A stretch of 64,000 nt of DNA from Nocardia sp. CC227C (GTDB lineage Bacteria; Actinomycetota; Actinomycetes; Mycobacteriales; Mycobacteriaceae). The notes under the pieces are model-generated. The model ran no database searches and was not told the DNA's origin. It was given only the letters and a program-made list of their open reading frames with translations. This document shows, piece after piece, positions 8,946 through 18,267 of the stretch. The position numbers and the translations under genes were made by a program. The DNA lies in assembly GCF_030767025.1 (NCBI RefSeq), contig NZ_JASITE010000005.1, forward strand, positions 310,001-374,000. The letters are read 5' to 3'. Numbering within the stretch: the first letter of the stretch is position 1; every line of letters begins with the position of its first letter.

Positions 8946-9509
8946 TCAGTAGGAGGCATTGGCCCCGTACTCGGCCTGGGCGCGCGTAAAGCCTTCGTAC
9001 ATCAGCTGATCGATCAGTCCGGTCCGAGAGAACGAGGTGTACTCGAGGTACTGCTTGGCACTCTTTGCCGCCTGCTCGTTCCAGTCCACATTCAGGCTGT
9101 CCACTGCGAACGTAGCGTCTGCGGTGGAGAAGTCTTCGTACTCGAGCTGGTGAATCAGACCGCTGCGGGAGAAGGCAGAGTACTCGAGGTACTGCTGGGC
9201 AGACCGGATGGCGTTGCGCTGGCTGGAGGTGATGTCTTGCTTGGCCGGGGAAAAATCGACCACGAGCGTCGATACGGGCGCCGTGATCTCCGGCTGAGCG
9301 ACGTCGGCCGCTGCCACAGCGCCGTTCCACGCGGGTGCCGCCAGGGCGAGAGCCAGTACCGGGGCACCGACCAGCCACACCCATTTCTTCTGCTTCTTCG
9401 GCGCGTCCGCGGCCGACAGGCGGCTGGGCTGTGGGGTGGGGAACGGCTCGACGCGGGTGGGTGTGTTGTTCACGGGTGTCCATTCGTCAGGTGATGGGTG
9501 GAGCATCAT
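8946..9509 (-). CDS. Membrane-anchored protein with two Ltp-type repeats
   Basis: 187 residues (start at ATG 9509; a GTG at 9474 is an alternative). A Pro-rich cytoplasmic N-terminus is followed by one membrane segment (KKWVWLVGAPVLALALAAPA). The outer part holds two copies of a 45-residue repeat: AAKSAKQYLEY/AIRSAQQYLEY, then FSR[ST]GLI[HD]QL[EM]YE[DG]F. This is the Ltp repeat known from the superinfection-exclusion lipoprotein of Streptococcus phage TP-J34 and from many actinobacterial surface proteins. Here the anchor is a transmembrane helix, not a lipobox. Phage-exclusion activity is possible but unproven; a housekeeping surface role is equally open. Confidence 0.75.
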   Translation of the reverse strand: MMLHPSPDEWTPVNNTPTRVEPFPTPQPSRLSAADAPKKQKKWVWLVGAPVLALALAAPAWNGAVAAADVAQPEITAPVSTLVVDFSPAKQDITSSQRNAIRSAQQYLEYSAFSRSGLIHQLEYEDFSTADATFAVDSLNVDWNEQAAKSAKQYLEYTSFSRTGLIDQLMYEGFTRAQAEYGANASY

Positions 9510-9860
9510 GCAGTCGTGCCATCTACTGACGCCAGAGTGTTGTTAGCCGGTTAGGTGCGGTGAGTGCCGGTTAGGCACAGGATGTCGGTGGGATGGCAGT
9601 TCGTGTCCCCTGAGCATCTACGGGTCCCGTCTGCCTCGGTCTCCTCGCTCAACCCCTGGGACGGCGCCTCGCGGCGGCACCGCGCCTCCTGATCGGCCAC
9701 CCATCGAATCAATGGGAGGTCGCCGTGCCCGCGGTCCATCACCCGCCAAGGATCCCACGACCAGGTGGGATGCTCACGGCAACAAGGGTTCCAACGACCA
9801 GAACACCTCGCTCGTCATCAATGTCGCCAGAAGCTTCGGTGTACCGGTCCGATCCCGCAT
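9510..9860. other. Non-coding stretch between Ltp protein and PQQ-like pseudogene
   Basis: No supported gene. Short frames of 60-80 residues on both strands lack ribosome sites and recognisable domains; the composition is less biased at third positions than in the neighbouring genes. Confidence 0.4.
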
Positions 9861-11079
9861 TCAGTCGTGGAAGTCCAACTGCCTTTCCCGTACAGAGGTG
9901 AGCAGCACGGCCACCCAGTCGGTACCCGCCGCCTGCAACCAGCCGCGATAGTGGCCGATCTCCGCACCGGTCGTGCTGTCGTACACCTGAGTGGCGGGGC
10001 CCTCGTCATCCCAGCCCTGTAACGCCACCCGACTTTGGGTGACGATCGTCCGCCACGACGCCGACGTAGTTTCCAAGCCGGGATCGGGGATGGTCCATCG
10101 TATCGTCCCGGTGGCCATATCCAGCAAGGACAGTGCGCCCCGATCAGCCTGCTCGCGTACGAGCACCGCTTGATCGTCGCCATCGATGGGAACCCCGGCG
10201 GCAGTGCCGATCCACACCGCGTCTCCCGTTGCGAGATCGAACAGCTGTGGTCGCCCGTCGGAGGTCACCGCGGGATTCCTCTGGCACCGTGGCCTTCTCG
10301 GCATCGACACGGTTCAAGAAGACTCGGCAGTGAGGATCGTCGTGATTAGACCCGACCAGGAACCTGCCAGCGCCGACAAGATGCCAGCCGCGGCTCCTCA
10401 GACGCCCGGGCAGGATCCGACCCGTCTCCGCCTTCACCAGCGCCCACGGCGTCCGCGTGGGCTCATACACGTTCACCGGCAGATACTCCGGTTCGGCAGG
10501 CGCGGTCATACCGTGGATTCCCACCGTGTCCTCGGTAACCACGCCCGCGGGCAACGGCTGCGCCCACAGCGCGGCACCGGTCCGCACATCGTGCCGCATC
10601 AAGGGGCATCCGGTGAGAGGGTAGCTATCACCTGGACAATCCCAGATATAGATGGACGAGTCGAAAACTCTGAACCCCCAGGGCGTCGCTCTCCACAGGG
10701 TCGTACCCGTCGCTGACTCGATCACTTCCATCATGCCGCGGGCCCGCAGATTCGGCTCAGTCCTGCCCAGTAACGATCAGATCGCCACTGACGCGCAGCG
10801 CACCGCTCACGTCGGTATCGCGTTGCCACAACAGCCGACCCGTCGCGCGCTCACGACCCGACAGCCGCTGCTCGGCGGTAACGACCACCACGTCGCCACT
10901 CAGAACAACGCTGGTGCCGTCGAAGTGTCGATCGACCACCTGGGTGCGCCCTCAACTGCCGGCTGCACCGATTCCGTTGCGCTCGTGATAGGAGCGACAT
11001 GAGAATTCGACTCTGCCCCTGTACATCCCGCTGTCGCCAGCACCACAGTCAGACTCGCGATAACCGAAAACAGACGCAC
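9861..11079 (-). pseudogene. PQQ-like beta-propeller lipoprotein, broken by at least three frameshifts
   Basis: The intact gene would start at GTG 11079 after GAGGGGG and begin with a lipoprotein signal (SLTVVLATAGC). The reading then continues as one protein only if the frame is changed near 10935, near 10755 and near 10290. Pieces in order: GAPRWSID; then FDGTSVVLSGDVVVV and ATGRLLWQRD; then SATGTTLWRATPWGFRVFD; then LFDLATGDAVW and LLDMATGTIRW. Repeated [SA]TG..LW blades are the mark of PQQ-like/BamB-type propellers. The function was probably extracytoplasmic binding or scaffold. Sequencing error could mimic decay, but three independent shifts next to other broken genes point to a true pseudogene. 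Confidence 0.75.
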
Positions 11080-11239
11080 GATCCCCCTCGAGTGAAGCTC
11101 CCCACGCACCCTTGCCCGTAGTCTCCATCGCAACAATCCAGGGGCTGGTCCAGACTTGTTTCTTGATATTGTCGGCATGCTGTAGGCCCTGGAGCAAGCG
11201 GGCGAGCAGCTCGGCACGAGTAACACCAGGAGGGGGCCG

Positions 11240-11575
11240 ATGAAGGTTTCAGCTGAGGAGTTGCGGCAAGCAGCGGGAGAGTTCGACAAGCTGGTCACCG
11301 GTGTGGGGAACTTGCCGACAATGGCGCCGGGGAACTCGCCGGGTCTGTGGAGCGGGATAACGGGCGAGACGCTGATGGCCGGGTCGCGAACCGCGCCGGT
11401 GCTCGACCGTATCGAAACGGTTCGCGCGACCGCGTTGAAGAACGTCGGTGACCGCTACGAGCAGTTCGCGAGCCTGCTGCGGGTGGCCGCGGACTCCTAC
11501 ATCAATGCCGATGCCGAGGCGGCCACGTGGTTCTACGCGCTCGGTGATTTCAACGGCGGCGAGGCTTCGGCGTGA
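11240..11575 (+). CDS. EspC-like type VII secretion substrate
   Basis: 111 residues after a strong ribosome site (GGAGGGGGCCG before ATG). Predominantly helical, with a WSG motif near residue 38 and, in the C-terminal helix, ADSYINADAEAAT, which contains the Y-x-x-x-D type VII export signal (YINAD). Length and the RVAAD.Y..AD signature fit the EspC/ESX-1-associated family (PF10824-like). The next gene overlaps by 4 bases, so the two are translationally coupled and probably exported as a pair, as with other ESX heterodimers. No ESX membrane components lie in this window, so the machinery must be encoded elsewhere. Confidence 0.75.
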   Translation: MKVSAEELRQAAGEFDKLVTGVGNLPTMAPGNSPGLWSGITGETLMAGSRTAPVLDRIETVRATALKNVGDRYEQFASLLRVAADSYINADAEAATWFYALGDFNGGEASA

Positions 11576-14175
11576 CCGACCCGATCACGCCGACCGTCAG
11601 CCAGGTCCTGAGCTGGCAGGTCAAGGTCGACTCGACCGCGCCGCTGGCCGAGACGATCGCTCGGGAGCTGCGCAGTTTGGCGGACCGGATGAATTCCACT
11701 ATCGACGGCCTGAACTGGTCGGGGGAAGGACGTACGGGCGCGGATTACCGCTCCGATCGCGAACACCAGCAGATGGGGACTCTGGCCAGCGAATTCGATG
11801 ACCTCGCCGCCCAGTCCCGCACCCACCACGCCAATCTCGACCACATGGTGTCGACCGCCAAGACCGCCGTCGCGAGCCTGCGCGACAACAGTTTCAACGG
11901 CGTCAACTTCTACAACGTCGCCGAGGACTGGACGGTCACCGACGGCACCGACTGGGACACCCTCTACGCGGCGGCGGGCGACAACCAGGACACGATCAGC
12001 CAGCTCGACAACATCAAGTCGACTCGGGCGAACACCGCCATCAACGAAACCATCAGATTGCAGCAGCTTGCCCGGGATATCGGGATCGAGGACGCGGCCA
12101 CCGCCGACGCTATCGGCAAGATCCTCGACGGCATCGAGCAACTCGCCCCGGAGGCTCCCGCCGAGGGATTGACTCCATCGGCTGCCGAGGAGGATGGCAA
12201 AGCAATCGCCGACGGCACCGCCACTGACGAAGAGATCGCGCGGATCTCCGCGCGGCTGGCCGACACGGGACTGACTCCGGAGCAGCTGGCGGCACTCGAG
12301 AGGGGCGAAGAAGTAGACGTGCCACCGGCGACGCTGGCCTATCTCCAAGCCTTCTACGGCTACGCCGGACGGGACGGATTACTCCGGTTCTCAGACCAAC
12401 TGGCGAGTACCGACACTCCGCAGGCGACGCAGTTGCGGGAGGATCTCGGCAACGGGCTGATGGTGCTGTCCAATGAGAAGGTCGTCACGCGTGAGAAGGA
12501 CACCGGAACCGTTGTCAATCGCGGCGGCTACGACAAACTCCATTCCGAGGTCCGTGAACTCGTCGGAACCCGAGCAGGAACGGGAATCAATCTGCCCGAC
12601 GCCAACACTCGGGAACTGCCCGACGACTACCGCGGCGGCCTGTTCGGCAACGACCGGGAGGCCGCTTACCGCCAAGACCTGGAGCGATTCGCGAACCTGC
12701 TCGGAGCTTCGGAGAAGGGGTACGAACCCGGACAACGGTTTGGGATGGAATTGACCCGCCAGGCGGCGCATCAGGCGATTCTCGCCGATCGGACCGAGGC
12801 GGGGCATGACGTGCCCTGGAGCGGGGTCAGTGAGCAGGCGCTACAGGACCTGGTCAATGTCGGAGCCCGCAACGACGATGCCAATTACGCCCTCATCACC
12901 GGCAACGGCGACCCGGAGCTGTTCGGTGCGGGCACACCGGGACAGGACAATGACGGCTACCACCGCGACTCGGTTCTCACTCCGCTGTTGAAACACGAAT
13001 GGGACGACGACGGTAAGGCCCTCTCGGAGATGTTCACCTGGATCAACGAGGACGCCCGCATCACCGATCCCGGCAACCCGGTGCAGGCCGCGGACGCCAA
13101 GCAGGCTGGTGAGGCCGCGTACGGGCTGGCACAGCTGTTGTCGACCACCGAATCGGGACTCAACAAGGAAAACCTCTACCAATCCTGGCTCGACGTGCCC
13201 GGCCACGACAAACAGTCCCTTGGCGAGCTCAACCCCGTCGCGACCAAGGCTCTGGCCACCGCACTCGCGCCGTACACGCTCGATATGATCGACGCCAACG
13301 ACGACCTGACCACCACCACCGGATTCGGCGAGTTGAATCCCGTCGAAGCTGTGCGTGTCATGAGCGTCCTCAATACCGACTCCGATGCCGCCACCATCAT
13401 CAACAGCGTCGCGCTGGCCGAGGCCGATCGCATCGAGGGCATCTACGCCGACCAAGCCGCCAGAGGCAATCCGAATCATCTGCTCGGCACCCTGGCCGGT
13501 GACATGCGCTGGCTCGTCGATTCCGGAATCGATGCCGAAATCGCCGATCGCACCCAGAATGCCCAGGACGCGGACACTTCGAAACAGCAGAAGTACGCCG
13601 CCGCCTACACCGCCGCGCAGATTTTCGCAGCCGGCTTCGGTCCCCAGGCTGCCGCCGGGGTGGCGGTCACCGAGTTTTTCAAGAACGACATCACCGCGGT
13701 AGACGGGACTTTCGTCAACCCGTTCCCCGACGTCAAGCTCACCGTCGATGGTATCGACTACACCAATTACAACCCCGCAGAGATCGGTGACAACAACAAC
13801 CGGATGTACGCCATGGTTCAGGGACTCGTCGACGGTGGCCACATCGAACCTGCCAGCTTGCCCGACGCATTCCTCAATACGGACGGTACTATGAAGTCCT
13901 GGGTGGCTCTGAACGCCGAAAGGAATTCGACAGACTACGCGCAGATAGCCGCAATAAATGATGCATTGAAAACATTGCCGAAAGCCCTCGCAGACGGCGG
14001 GGTCGAAATCGAAGAACAATTCTCCTACACGTCGGCAGCAACTGAAGCACCCGGCGTGCTGGATCGCGAGGTCCTACACCCAGACAATGGCGATAACCAG
14101 CGCACTCTCGAGAGTGTGCTGAAGAACGACAGCGCCAACGTAGGCAACGCCAACAGATGGAGGTACCGAGACTGA
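11572..14175 (+). CDS. Large WXG/LXG-type type VII-associated protein with TPR-like region
   Basis: 867 residues starting at a GTG that overlaps the upstream stop (GTGA). The first 110 residues form a helical WXG-like module (GLNWSGEGRTGADYRS, a W-x-G turn). The middle (residues about 225-420) resembles the TPR-repeat region found in mycobacterial and nocardial type VII partner proteins (LAYLQAFYGYAGRDGLLRFS, FGNDREAAYRQDLERFANLL). The C-terminal third has AAAYTAAQIFAAGFGPQAAAGV, a hydrophobic stretch that could touch membrane, then a charged tail. No enzymatic motif seen. Probably a secreted effector or scaffold paired with the upstream EspC-like protein. Confidence 0.7.
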   Translation: MTDPITPTVSQVLSWQVKVDSTAPLAETIARELRSLADRMNSTIDGLNWSGEGRTGADYRSDREHQQMGTLASEFDDLAAQSRTHHANLDHMVSTAKTAVASLRDNSFNGVNFYNVAEDWTVTDGTDWDTLYAAAGDNQDTISQLDNIKSTRANTAINETIRLQQLARDIGIEDAATADAIGKILDGIEQLAPEAPAEGLTPSAAEEDGKAIADGTATDEEIARISARLADTGLTPEQLAALERGEEVDVPPATLAYLQAFYGYAGRDGLLRFSDQLASTDTPQATQLREDLGNGLMVLSNEKVVTREKDTGTVVNRGGYDKLHSEVRELVGTRAGTGINLPDANTRELPDDYRGGLFGNDREAAYRQDLERFANLLGASEKGYEPGQRFGMELTRQAAHQAILADRTEAGHDVPWSGVSEQALQDLVNVGARNDDANYALITGNGDPELFGAGTPGQDNDGYHRDSVLTPLLKHEWDDDGKALSEMFTWINEDARITDPGNPVQAADAKQAGEAAYGLAQLLSTTESGLNKENLYQSWLDVPGHDKQSLGELNPVATKALATALAPYTLDMIDANDDLTTTTGFGELNPVEAVRVMSVLNTDSDAATIINSVALAEADRIEGIYADQAARGNPNHLLGTLAGDMRWLVDSGIDAEIADRTQNAQDADTSKQQKYAAAYTAAQIFAAGFGPQAAAGVAVTEFFKNDITAVDGTFVNPFPDVKLTVDGIDYTNYNPAEIGDNNNRMYAMVQGLVDGGHIEPASLPDAFLNTDGTMKSWVALNAERNSTDYAQIAAINDALKTLPKALADGGVEIEEQFSYTSAATEAPGVLDREVLHPDNGDNQRTLESVLKNDSANVGNANRWRYRD

Positions 14176-14963
14176 TGACCCGCAATCTTCTGCACACTGC
14201 GGGGATCACGGCAGTCTTGCTGCTTGCCGTCGCCTGCACAACCAGCCCGTCCGACTCACACGAGTCCCCCGATTCACCGAGTTATCTACCGCCAGAAGAG
14301 GTTCGCAACGCGACCGTCGTCTGGTCTGCGGAGCCCGGCACCGATCTGTTCGACACCTACCCGACTCTCACCCGTGCTGCCGCCGAAGCACTTGTGGTCG
14401 CTGGTCTTGCTGGACCCGAACGCTCCTATCCGGGATTCGACGAAGCCGTCACGGATCCCACGACACGGGGAATCTACTTCCGAAAGGCCAACCGTGACAC
14501 GGTGTACGGCACGCTGTACAAGCACATCGTCGACATCGTCCCAACCGACACTGGATTCACCGCTCACACCTGCGAATCATTCAAGGACTTCGCTGTCGAA
14601 CGGGACGGCAAGTACAACGTCTCCCGTAGCCATCGCGGCCACTCGCAGACCATTACATTCGCCCGCACGAAGTGGGAAGACAACGGCCTTCCGCTCGAGA
14701 TGACCACCTCGGCTCCCACGGCGACTTCGACCACGACGCCGAGCCCGGCACCAGGCCCCCGCGAATGGCAAGCGCCCGAGGACAACCTTTTCACCGGCTG
14801 GATCATCGACCCCGGCTCCCCTGACGACTACGACAGCGAACGGTGCGTCCCGTGGGTGGCGACCCTCGATCCGGATGCCCCGGCCGAACCGGAAACCATC
14901 ACCACCGACACCCCGCCCGAAACATTGCCCGCGTATCCCGGCTGGCCCCGGTACCGACACTGA
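14175..14963 (+). CDS. Lipoprotein of type VII substrate operon, unknown function
   Basis: 262 residues from ATG 14175, which overlaps the upstream TGA by one base (TGATG). It has a lipoprotein signal (MTRNLLHTAGITAVLLLAVAC). The mature part contains a conserved-looking globular domain (residues 40-170, ATVVWSAEPGTDLFDTYP, RKANRDTVYGTLYKH) and a Pro/Thr-rich C-terminal linker (residues 180-200). No family recognised. Translational coupling with the large type VII protein suggests that it works with it at the cell envelope, possibly as a protective or presenting partner; this is inference. Confidence 0.7.
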   Translation: MTRNLLHTAGITAVLLLAVACTTSPSDSHESPDSPSYLPPEEVRNATVVWSAEPGTDLFDTYPTLTRAAAEALVVAGLAGPERSYPGFDEAVTDPTTRGIYFRKANRDTVYGTLYKHIVDIVPTDTGFTAHTCESFKDFAVERDGKYNVSRSHRGHSQTITFARTKWEDNGLPLEMTTSAPTATSTTTPSPAPGPREWQAPEDNLFTGWIIDPGSPDDYDSERCVPWVATLDPDAPAEPETITTDTPPETLPAYPGWPRYRH

Positions 14964-15036
14964 GACCAAGAAACCCCGCAGAGCCCCTGATCATCAACCG
15001 ATCGCCATCGACCTCAGCACACCGCCGGGAACCACC

Positions 15037-15273
15037 GTGACCGAACATCTATCACGCGATCTCGTGGCCGCGTTGATGCAGCGGAAACCAAAACCCGCGT
15101 CACCACCGGGCCAGGAACCCACCCCCACGAACCCGCCCACATCTGACAAACCCACATTCGACGAGGATGACGTGCCTATCGGCGATGACCCCGACTACCC
15201 CGAAGCGGTCGCCTACGAAGGCTGGCACGCCAACGAGAACTGGTCGATCAAAGCACCGGAGAACTGGGCATGA
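15037..15273 (+). CDS. Small hypothetical protein in type VII operon
   Basis: 78 residues from GTG 15037, the start that follows a CCGGGA sequence; the frame is open further upstream but overlaps nothing coding-like. Composition: basic/Pro-rich first half (LMQRKPKPASPPGQ), acidic second half (FDEDDVPIGDDPDYP), ending GWHANENWSIKAPENWA. No signal peptide, no known domain. Its stop overlaps the next start by four bases (ATGA), which supports it being real. Confidence 0.5.
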   Translation: MTEHLSRDLVAALMQRKPKPASPPGQEPTPTNPPTSDKPTFDEDDVPIGDDPDYPEAVAYEGWHANENWSIKAPENWA

Positions 15274-15863
15274 GACATCGCACCCCCTCGATCATTGTCG
15301 TTCCCACTGCCATCGCCCTGCTGGCGATCAGCGGATGCGACAGCACCAGCACCGGAACCCCGGTAGCGGCAGAGTCATCCACCACCACGACCGCCGTTCA
15401 GGACACCGTCATCGGGATCCACTCGGGCGAAGTCGTCGACAATGAGTGCCTGCTCACCGCCGCGGAAGTCGGTGCGCTGACCGGTGTGACCGTCGGTGAA
15501 GGGACGAACGTCGAGACCTCGGTGCCTGGCATCGACCGCCGCTGCGAGTACCGCCGCTCCGACGGTGACAGCGATTTCGCGGTCGCGTCCATCAATATCG
15601 CTCGTCTCTGGCAGAACATAGCCTTCGACGACCTCATCGCCATGTTCCGCGGCCCGGGTGCTCGCGAGATCCCAGGTGTCGCCCGAACAATGTTGGTCTG
15701 GGACGACGGAAGCACCCCTAATGCCGGGATCTACACCGACACACTCGCTGTAGCACTGGATATCAATCTCACCGGCCAATCTGAACCGGCGACCGCACCG
15801 ACCGACGAGAGGTGGAAAGCAGCGGCACAGCAGATAGTCGCCGAACTGCCGACTCAGCGATAA
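15270..15863 (+). CDS. DUF3558-like lipoprotein
   Basis: 197 residues with a lipoprotein signal (TAIALLAISGCDSTSTG). The mature domain begins with NECLLTAAEVGALTGV, has a second cysteine in IDRRCEYRR and a beta-rich middle: the pattern of the DUF3558 lipoproteins that are abundant in Nocardia, Mycobacterium and Pseudonocardiales. Last gene of the 11240-15863 operon. The DNA just after it is broken (a SnoaL fragment and an IS110 remnant), so the operon's downstream end may be truncated. Confidence 0.7.
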   Translation: MRHRTPSIIVVPTAIALLAISGCDSTSTGTPVAAESSTTTTAVQDTVIGIHSGEVVDNECLLTAAEVGALTGVTVGEGTNVETSVPGIDRRCEYRRSDGDSDFAVASINIARLWQNIAFDDLIAMFRGPGAREIPGVARTMLVWDDGSTPNAGIYTDTLAVALDINLTGQSEPATAPTDERWKAAAQQIVAELPTQR

Positions 15864-15922
15864 CGCATTTCGGCGACTTCCTGGCTGCCCGCTGGAACGG
15901 GCGGTCTCCCTGGGCAATCCGG

Positions 15923-16150
15923 TTACGCCGCTGCGGTCACCCGTTGGCGCGCGGTGGCTTCCAGTTCGCGGCCGCCTTCCTCGTACGAGATGCGTACCCG
16001 AGACGACGACAGCAGCCAGGTGTCGTTCCGCCGGGTGAGGCCGATCGTGTAGTGGCAGCCGATCACCCAGATCCGTTCGCCGACGGCCTCGGTGAGCAAG
16101 TGCGTGACCCGGTGCCTCGAAGTTTCTCCTTCCGGGCCGACGCCGACCAA
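15923..16150 (-). pseudogene. SnoaL-like (nuclear transport factor 2 fold) C-terminal fragment
   Basis: About 60 residues beginning RHRVTHLLTEAVGERIW and continuing CHYTIGLTRRNDTWLLSSS and RVRISYEEGGRELEATARQR. The order H-x-V-T-(N/H), a Y-T strand, W-x-x-S strand and a final E-x-G-x-x-E-L helix is that of the C-terminal half of SnoaL-like hydrolase/isomerase domains. The N-terminal half is missing: the frame meets the start of the IS110 remnant near 16150, so insertion probably cut the gene. Confidence 0.55.
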
Positions 16151-16183
16151 CGACGTTGCCCATCGGAAGGACTTCCGCCGTCA

Positions 16184-16905
16184 ATGCCTATCGTCTCAGA
16201 GCAGTACGAACTCGTCATCGGCGTGGATACCCACGCAGCCAATCACGCATTGTCGGTCGTCACCGCCGCGACCGGCGCCATGGTCGACCAGGCAAGCTTC
16301 CAGCGAGCACGACCGGACTGGATCGCGCCGCCACCTGGATCACGCGTCGGGCCGGTGAACGCTCCGCCCTTGTCGTGGTCGAAGGCATCGGCGCATACGG
16401 TGCCGGCCTGGCCGAGCGCCTGCTCGAAGCGGGTATGACGGTGGTGGAGCCCTCCGCGATGGCCGCTCGGATCAGAGCCTTGGATGTCGAGTTGCGTGAC
16501 AACCGCAAGGCACTCGCGGAACTGGTCGAGACCACCGCGCCGAAACTGACCGTGGCACCCGGCGTCGGGGCCGTCGTCGCCGCCTCGGTCTTGATCGCCT
16601 GGTCGCATCCCGGGCGGTTACGCTCCGAGGCCGCTTTCGCTGCGCTTGCCGGAACCTGCCCGATCCCGGCATCCTCGGGAAACACCGTGCGCCACAGGCT
16701 CAATCGGGGCGGTGATCGTCGGCTGAACCGAGCACTGACGACCGTGGTCATCGTGCGGATGCGGATCGATCCCGCCACTCGCGCCTACATCGCGCGACGC
16801 GGAGCCGAAGGCCGCACGACCAAGGAGATCATGCGGAGCCTGAAACGCTACATCACCAGGCAACTCTTCAGAATCCTCACTGCCGCCCATCAATACTTGA
16901 CAGAT
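16184..16905 (+). mobile_element. IS110-family transposase remnant (frameshifted, internally deleted)
   Basis: Begins MPIVSEQYELVIGVDTHAA (the DEDD-type N-terminal aspartate in GVDTH). The frame shifts near 16300, after which ITRRAGERSALVVVEGIG and TVVEPSAM follow. The usual segment with the GKSD-x-x-DA motif is missing between EPSAM and the next block. The C-terminal Transposase_20 part is good (APGVGAVVAASVL, LAGTCPIPASSGNTVRHRLNRGG). One catalytic aspartate block is therefore lost and the element cannot be active. At its end the frame runs straight into a tyrosine recombinase fragment. Confidence 0.8.
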
Positions 16906-17300
16906 ATAGAAGCATCCCGGGACCGCAAGGACGCCAAGCTGCGGATCCCGCCGCATCGGCGGTACGTCGAAACGCTCCTCGCCGGGTGCGCACAGGAGTT
17001 GGCGACGTGCCGGAAGTTCGCTCCTACCGCACGGAACTACACCGCGTCGCGGCTGATGGCCGATACCGGGCTGCGAGTCAACGAAACCCGCCATCTTGAC
17101 TTGGCCGATATCCGTTGGGAGTTGGGATATTTCGGCAAGCTCCACGTTCGCATGGGAAGGGGGCGCGGGGGTCGGGGCCGCGCGAGCGGATGGTGCCACT
17201 GCTCAACGGTGCCGACCGGCTGATGTGGTGGTACGTCGAGGATGTAGGGGACAGTTCGGCGACGACCACACCCGTCCCGGTGTCCCGTTGCTGCTGATGT
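16906..17300 (+). pseudogene. Tyrosine recombinase fragment 1
   Basis: From about 16925 the translation changes from IS110 to integrase: KLRIPPHRRYVETLLAGC, FAPTARNYTASRLMADTGLR, NETRHLDLADIRW, KLHVRMG. TGLR-x-x-E is the first catalytic arginine region of the catalytic domain. The frame then shifts twice (near 17130 and near 17255), giving SGPRERMVPLLNGADRLMWW and GQFGDDHTRPGVPL. The second half, with the HxxR and catalytic tyrosine, is absent. The N-terminal part is also missing. It is directly followed by a second recombinase remnant. Confidence 0.7.
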
Positions 17301-17360
17301 GAATGCGGTGGAACCTACGTCTGGCGGCGGCCGGCCTCGATCAAGCTCACCGATCTGGAC

Positions 17361-18180
17361 GTGATCTGCGTCGTCCTCGGCTGCGCACGAAGCCCCGTCG
17401 GCGCGGGGTCACGGGCCGACCGCCCAAGCCCGCGCCCCACTACCGCCATGGCCTACCTCAACGCGGCCCGACCTGCCCTGCTGGCGTGGTCGGCCAACCA
17501 TGATCACCTCCGTGAGACCACCCGCGACGAGGTCCTGGCCTATCTGGCCGACCTGTGCGCCGAGCCGCGGATGATTGCCTCGACCGGTTTACGGTCGCTG
17601 TTCGGCTGGGCCAAACGCAACGGGGTGATCGTCCGCGATCCGTGCGCTCGGATCCGGCAGGCGGCAAACAGCGACGCATCCGGCAACGGCTCTCCGATGA
17701 CGAGATCGCCGCCGCACTGGCACGCCGCCGACACTCCGGCGGCACGGCTGTGCGTCGCGCTGGCGGCCTTCTACGCCGCCCGCCCCCGCCGGATCCGGGT
17801 CCTGCACGTCGACGACGTCGACCAGGAGCAATCGACGCATCACTTTCGCCGGCCGCAACCTCCCGCTCGACGAGCCGACCGCCGGACTGCTGCGCGAATG
17901 GCTCGACCACCGACGCACCCGATGGCCGCGCACCGCCAATCCGCATCTGTTCATCAGTAGGAAAGTGCCTTGCAGACCGGCCCGGTCAGCGGCACGTTCC
18001 TGCAGAATCTGCGCGGACTGACCGCCACGCTGGAACGGCTACGCCTGGACCGGCAACTCGAAGAGGCCATCACCTGCGGAGCCGACCCCCTGCACCTGAC
18101 AGTGGTCTTCGGTATCCCCGACACCACCGTCATCCGCTGGGCCACCAACGCACGACACCTGCGGATACCTCCGACCGGAA
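17361..18180 (+). pseudogene. Tyrosine recombinase fragment 2 (actinobacterial XerC-like)
   Basis: Recognisable in three frames. Frame one: YLNAARPALLAWSANHDHLR, DEVLAYLADL, TGLRSLFGWAKRNGVI and ALAAFYAARPRRIRVLHVDD. A shift near 17680 gives RQRLSDDEIAAALA. A shift near 17840 gives RRITFAGRNLPLDEPTAGLL and WLDHRRTRWPRTANPHLFIS. A shift near 17960 gives TGPVSGTFLQNLRGLTATLE and ADPLHLTVVFGIPDTTVIRW. The order matches full-length actinobacterial recombinases whose C-terminal tyrosine motif has diverged. It has at least three frameshifts and is dead. Confidence 0.65.
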
Positions 18181-18267
18181 CTGAAGATTCCTCCTACACC
18201 GCTGCGGCATCCGCCGTTCCAACCCTTCGAGGCGAAGGGTCAAACGATTCCAGCTAAGGTTCGGCAC

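Noticed and set aside
9712..9951. Small forward frame before the PQQ-like pseudogene
   Set aside because: No ribosome site or domain; partly antisense to the pseudogene.
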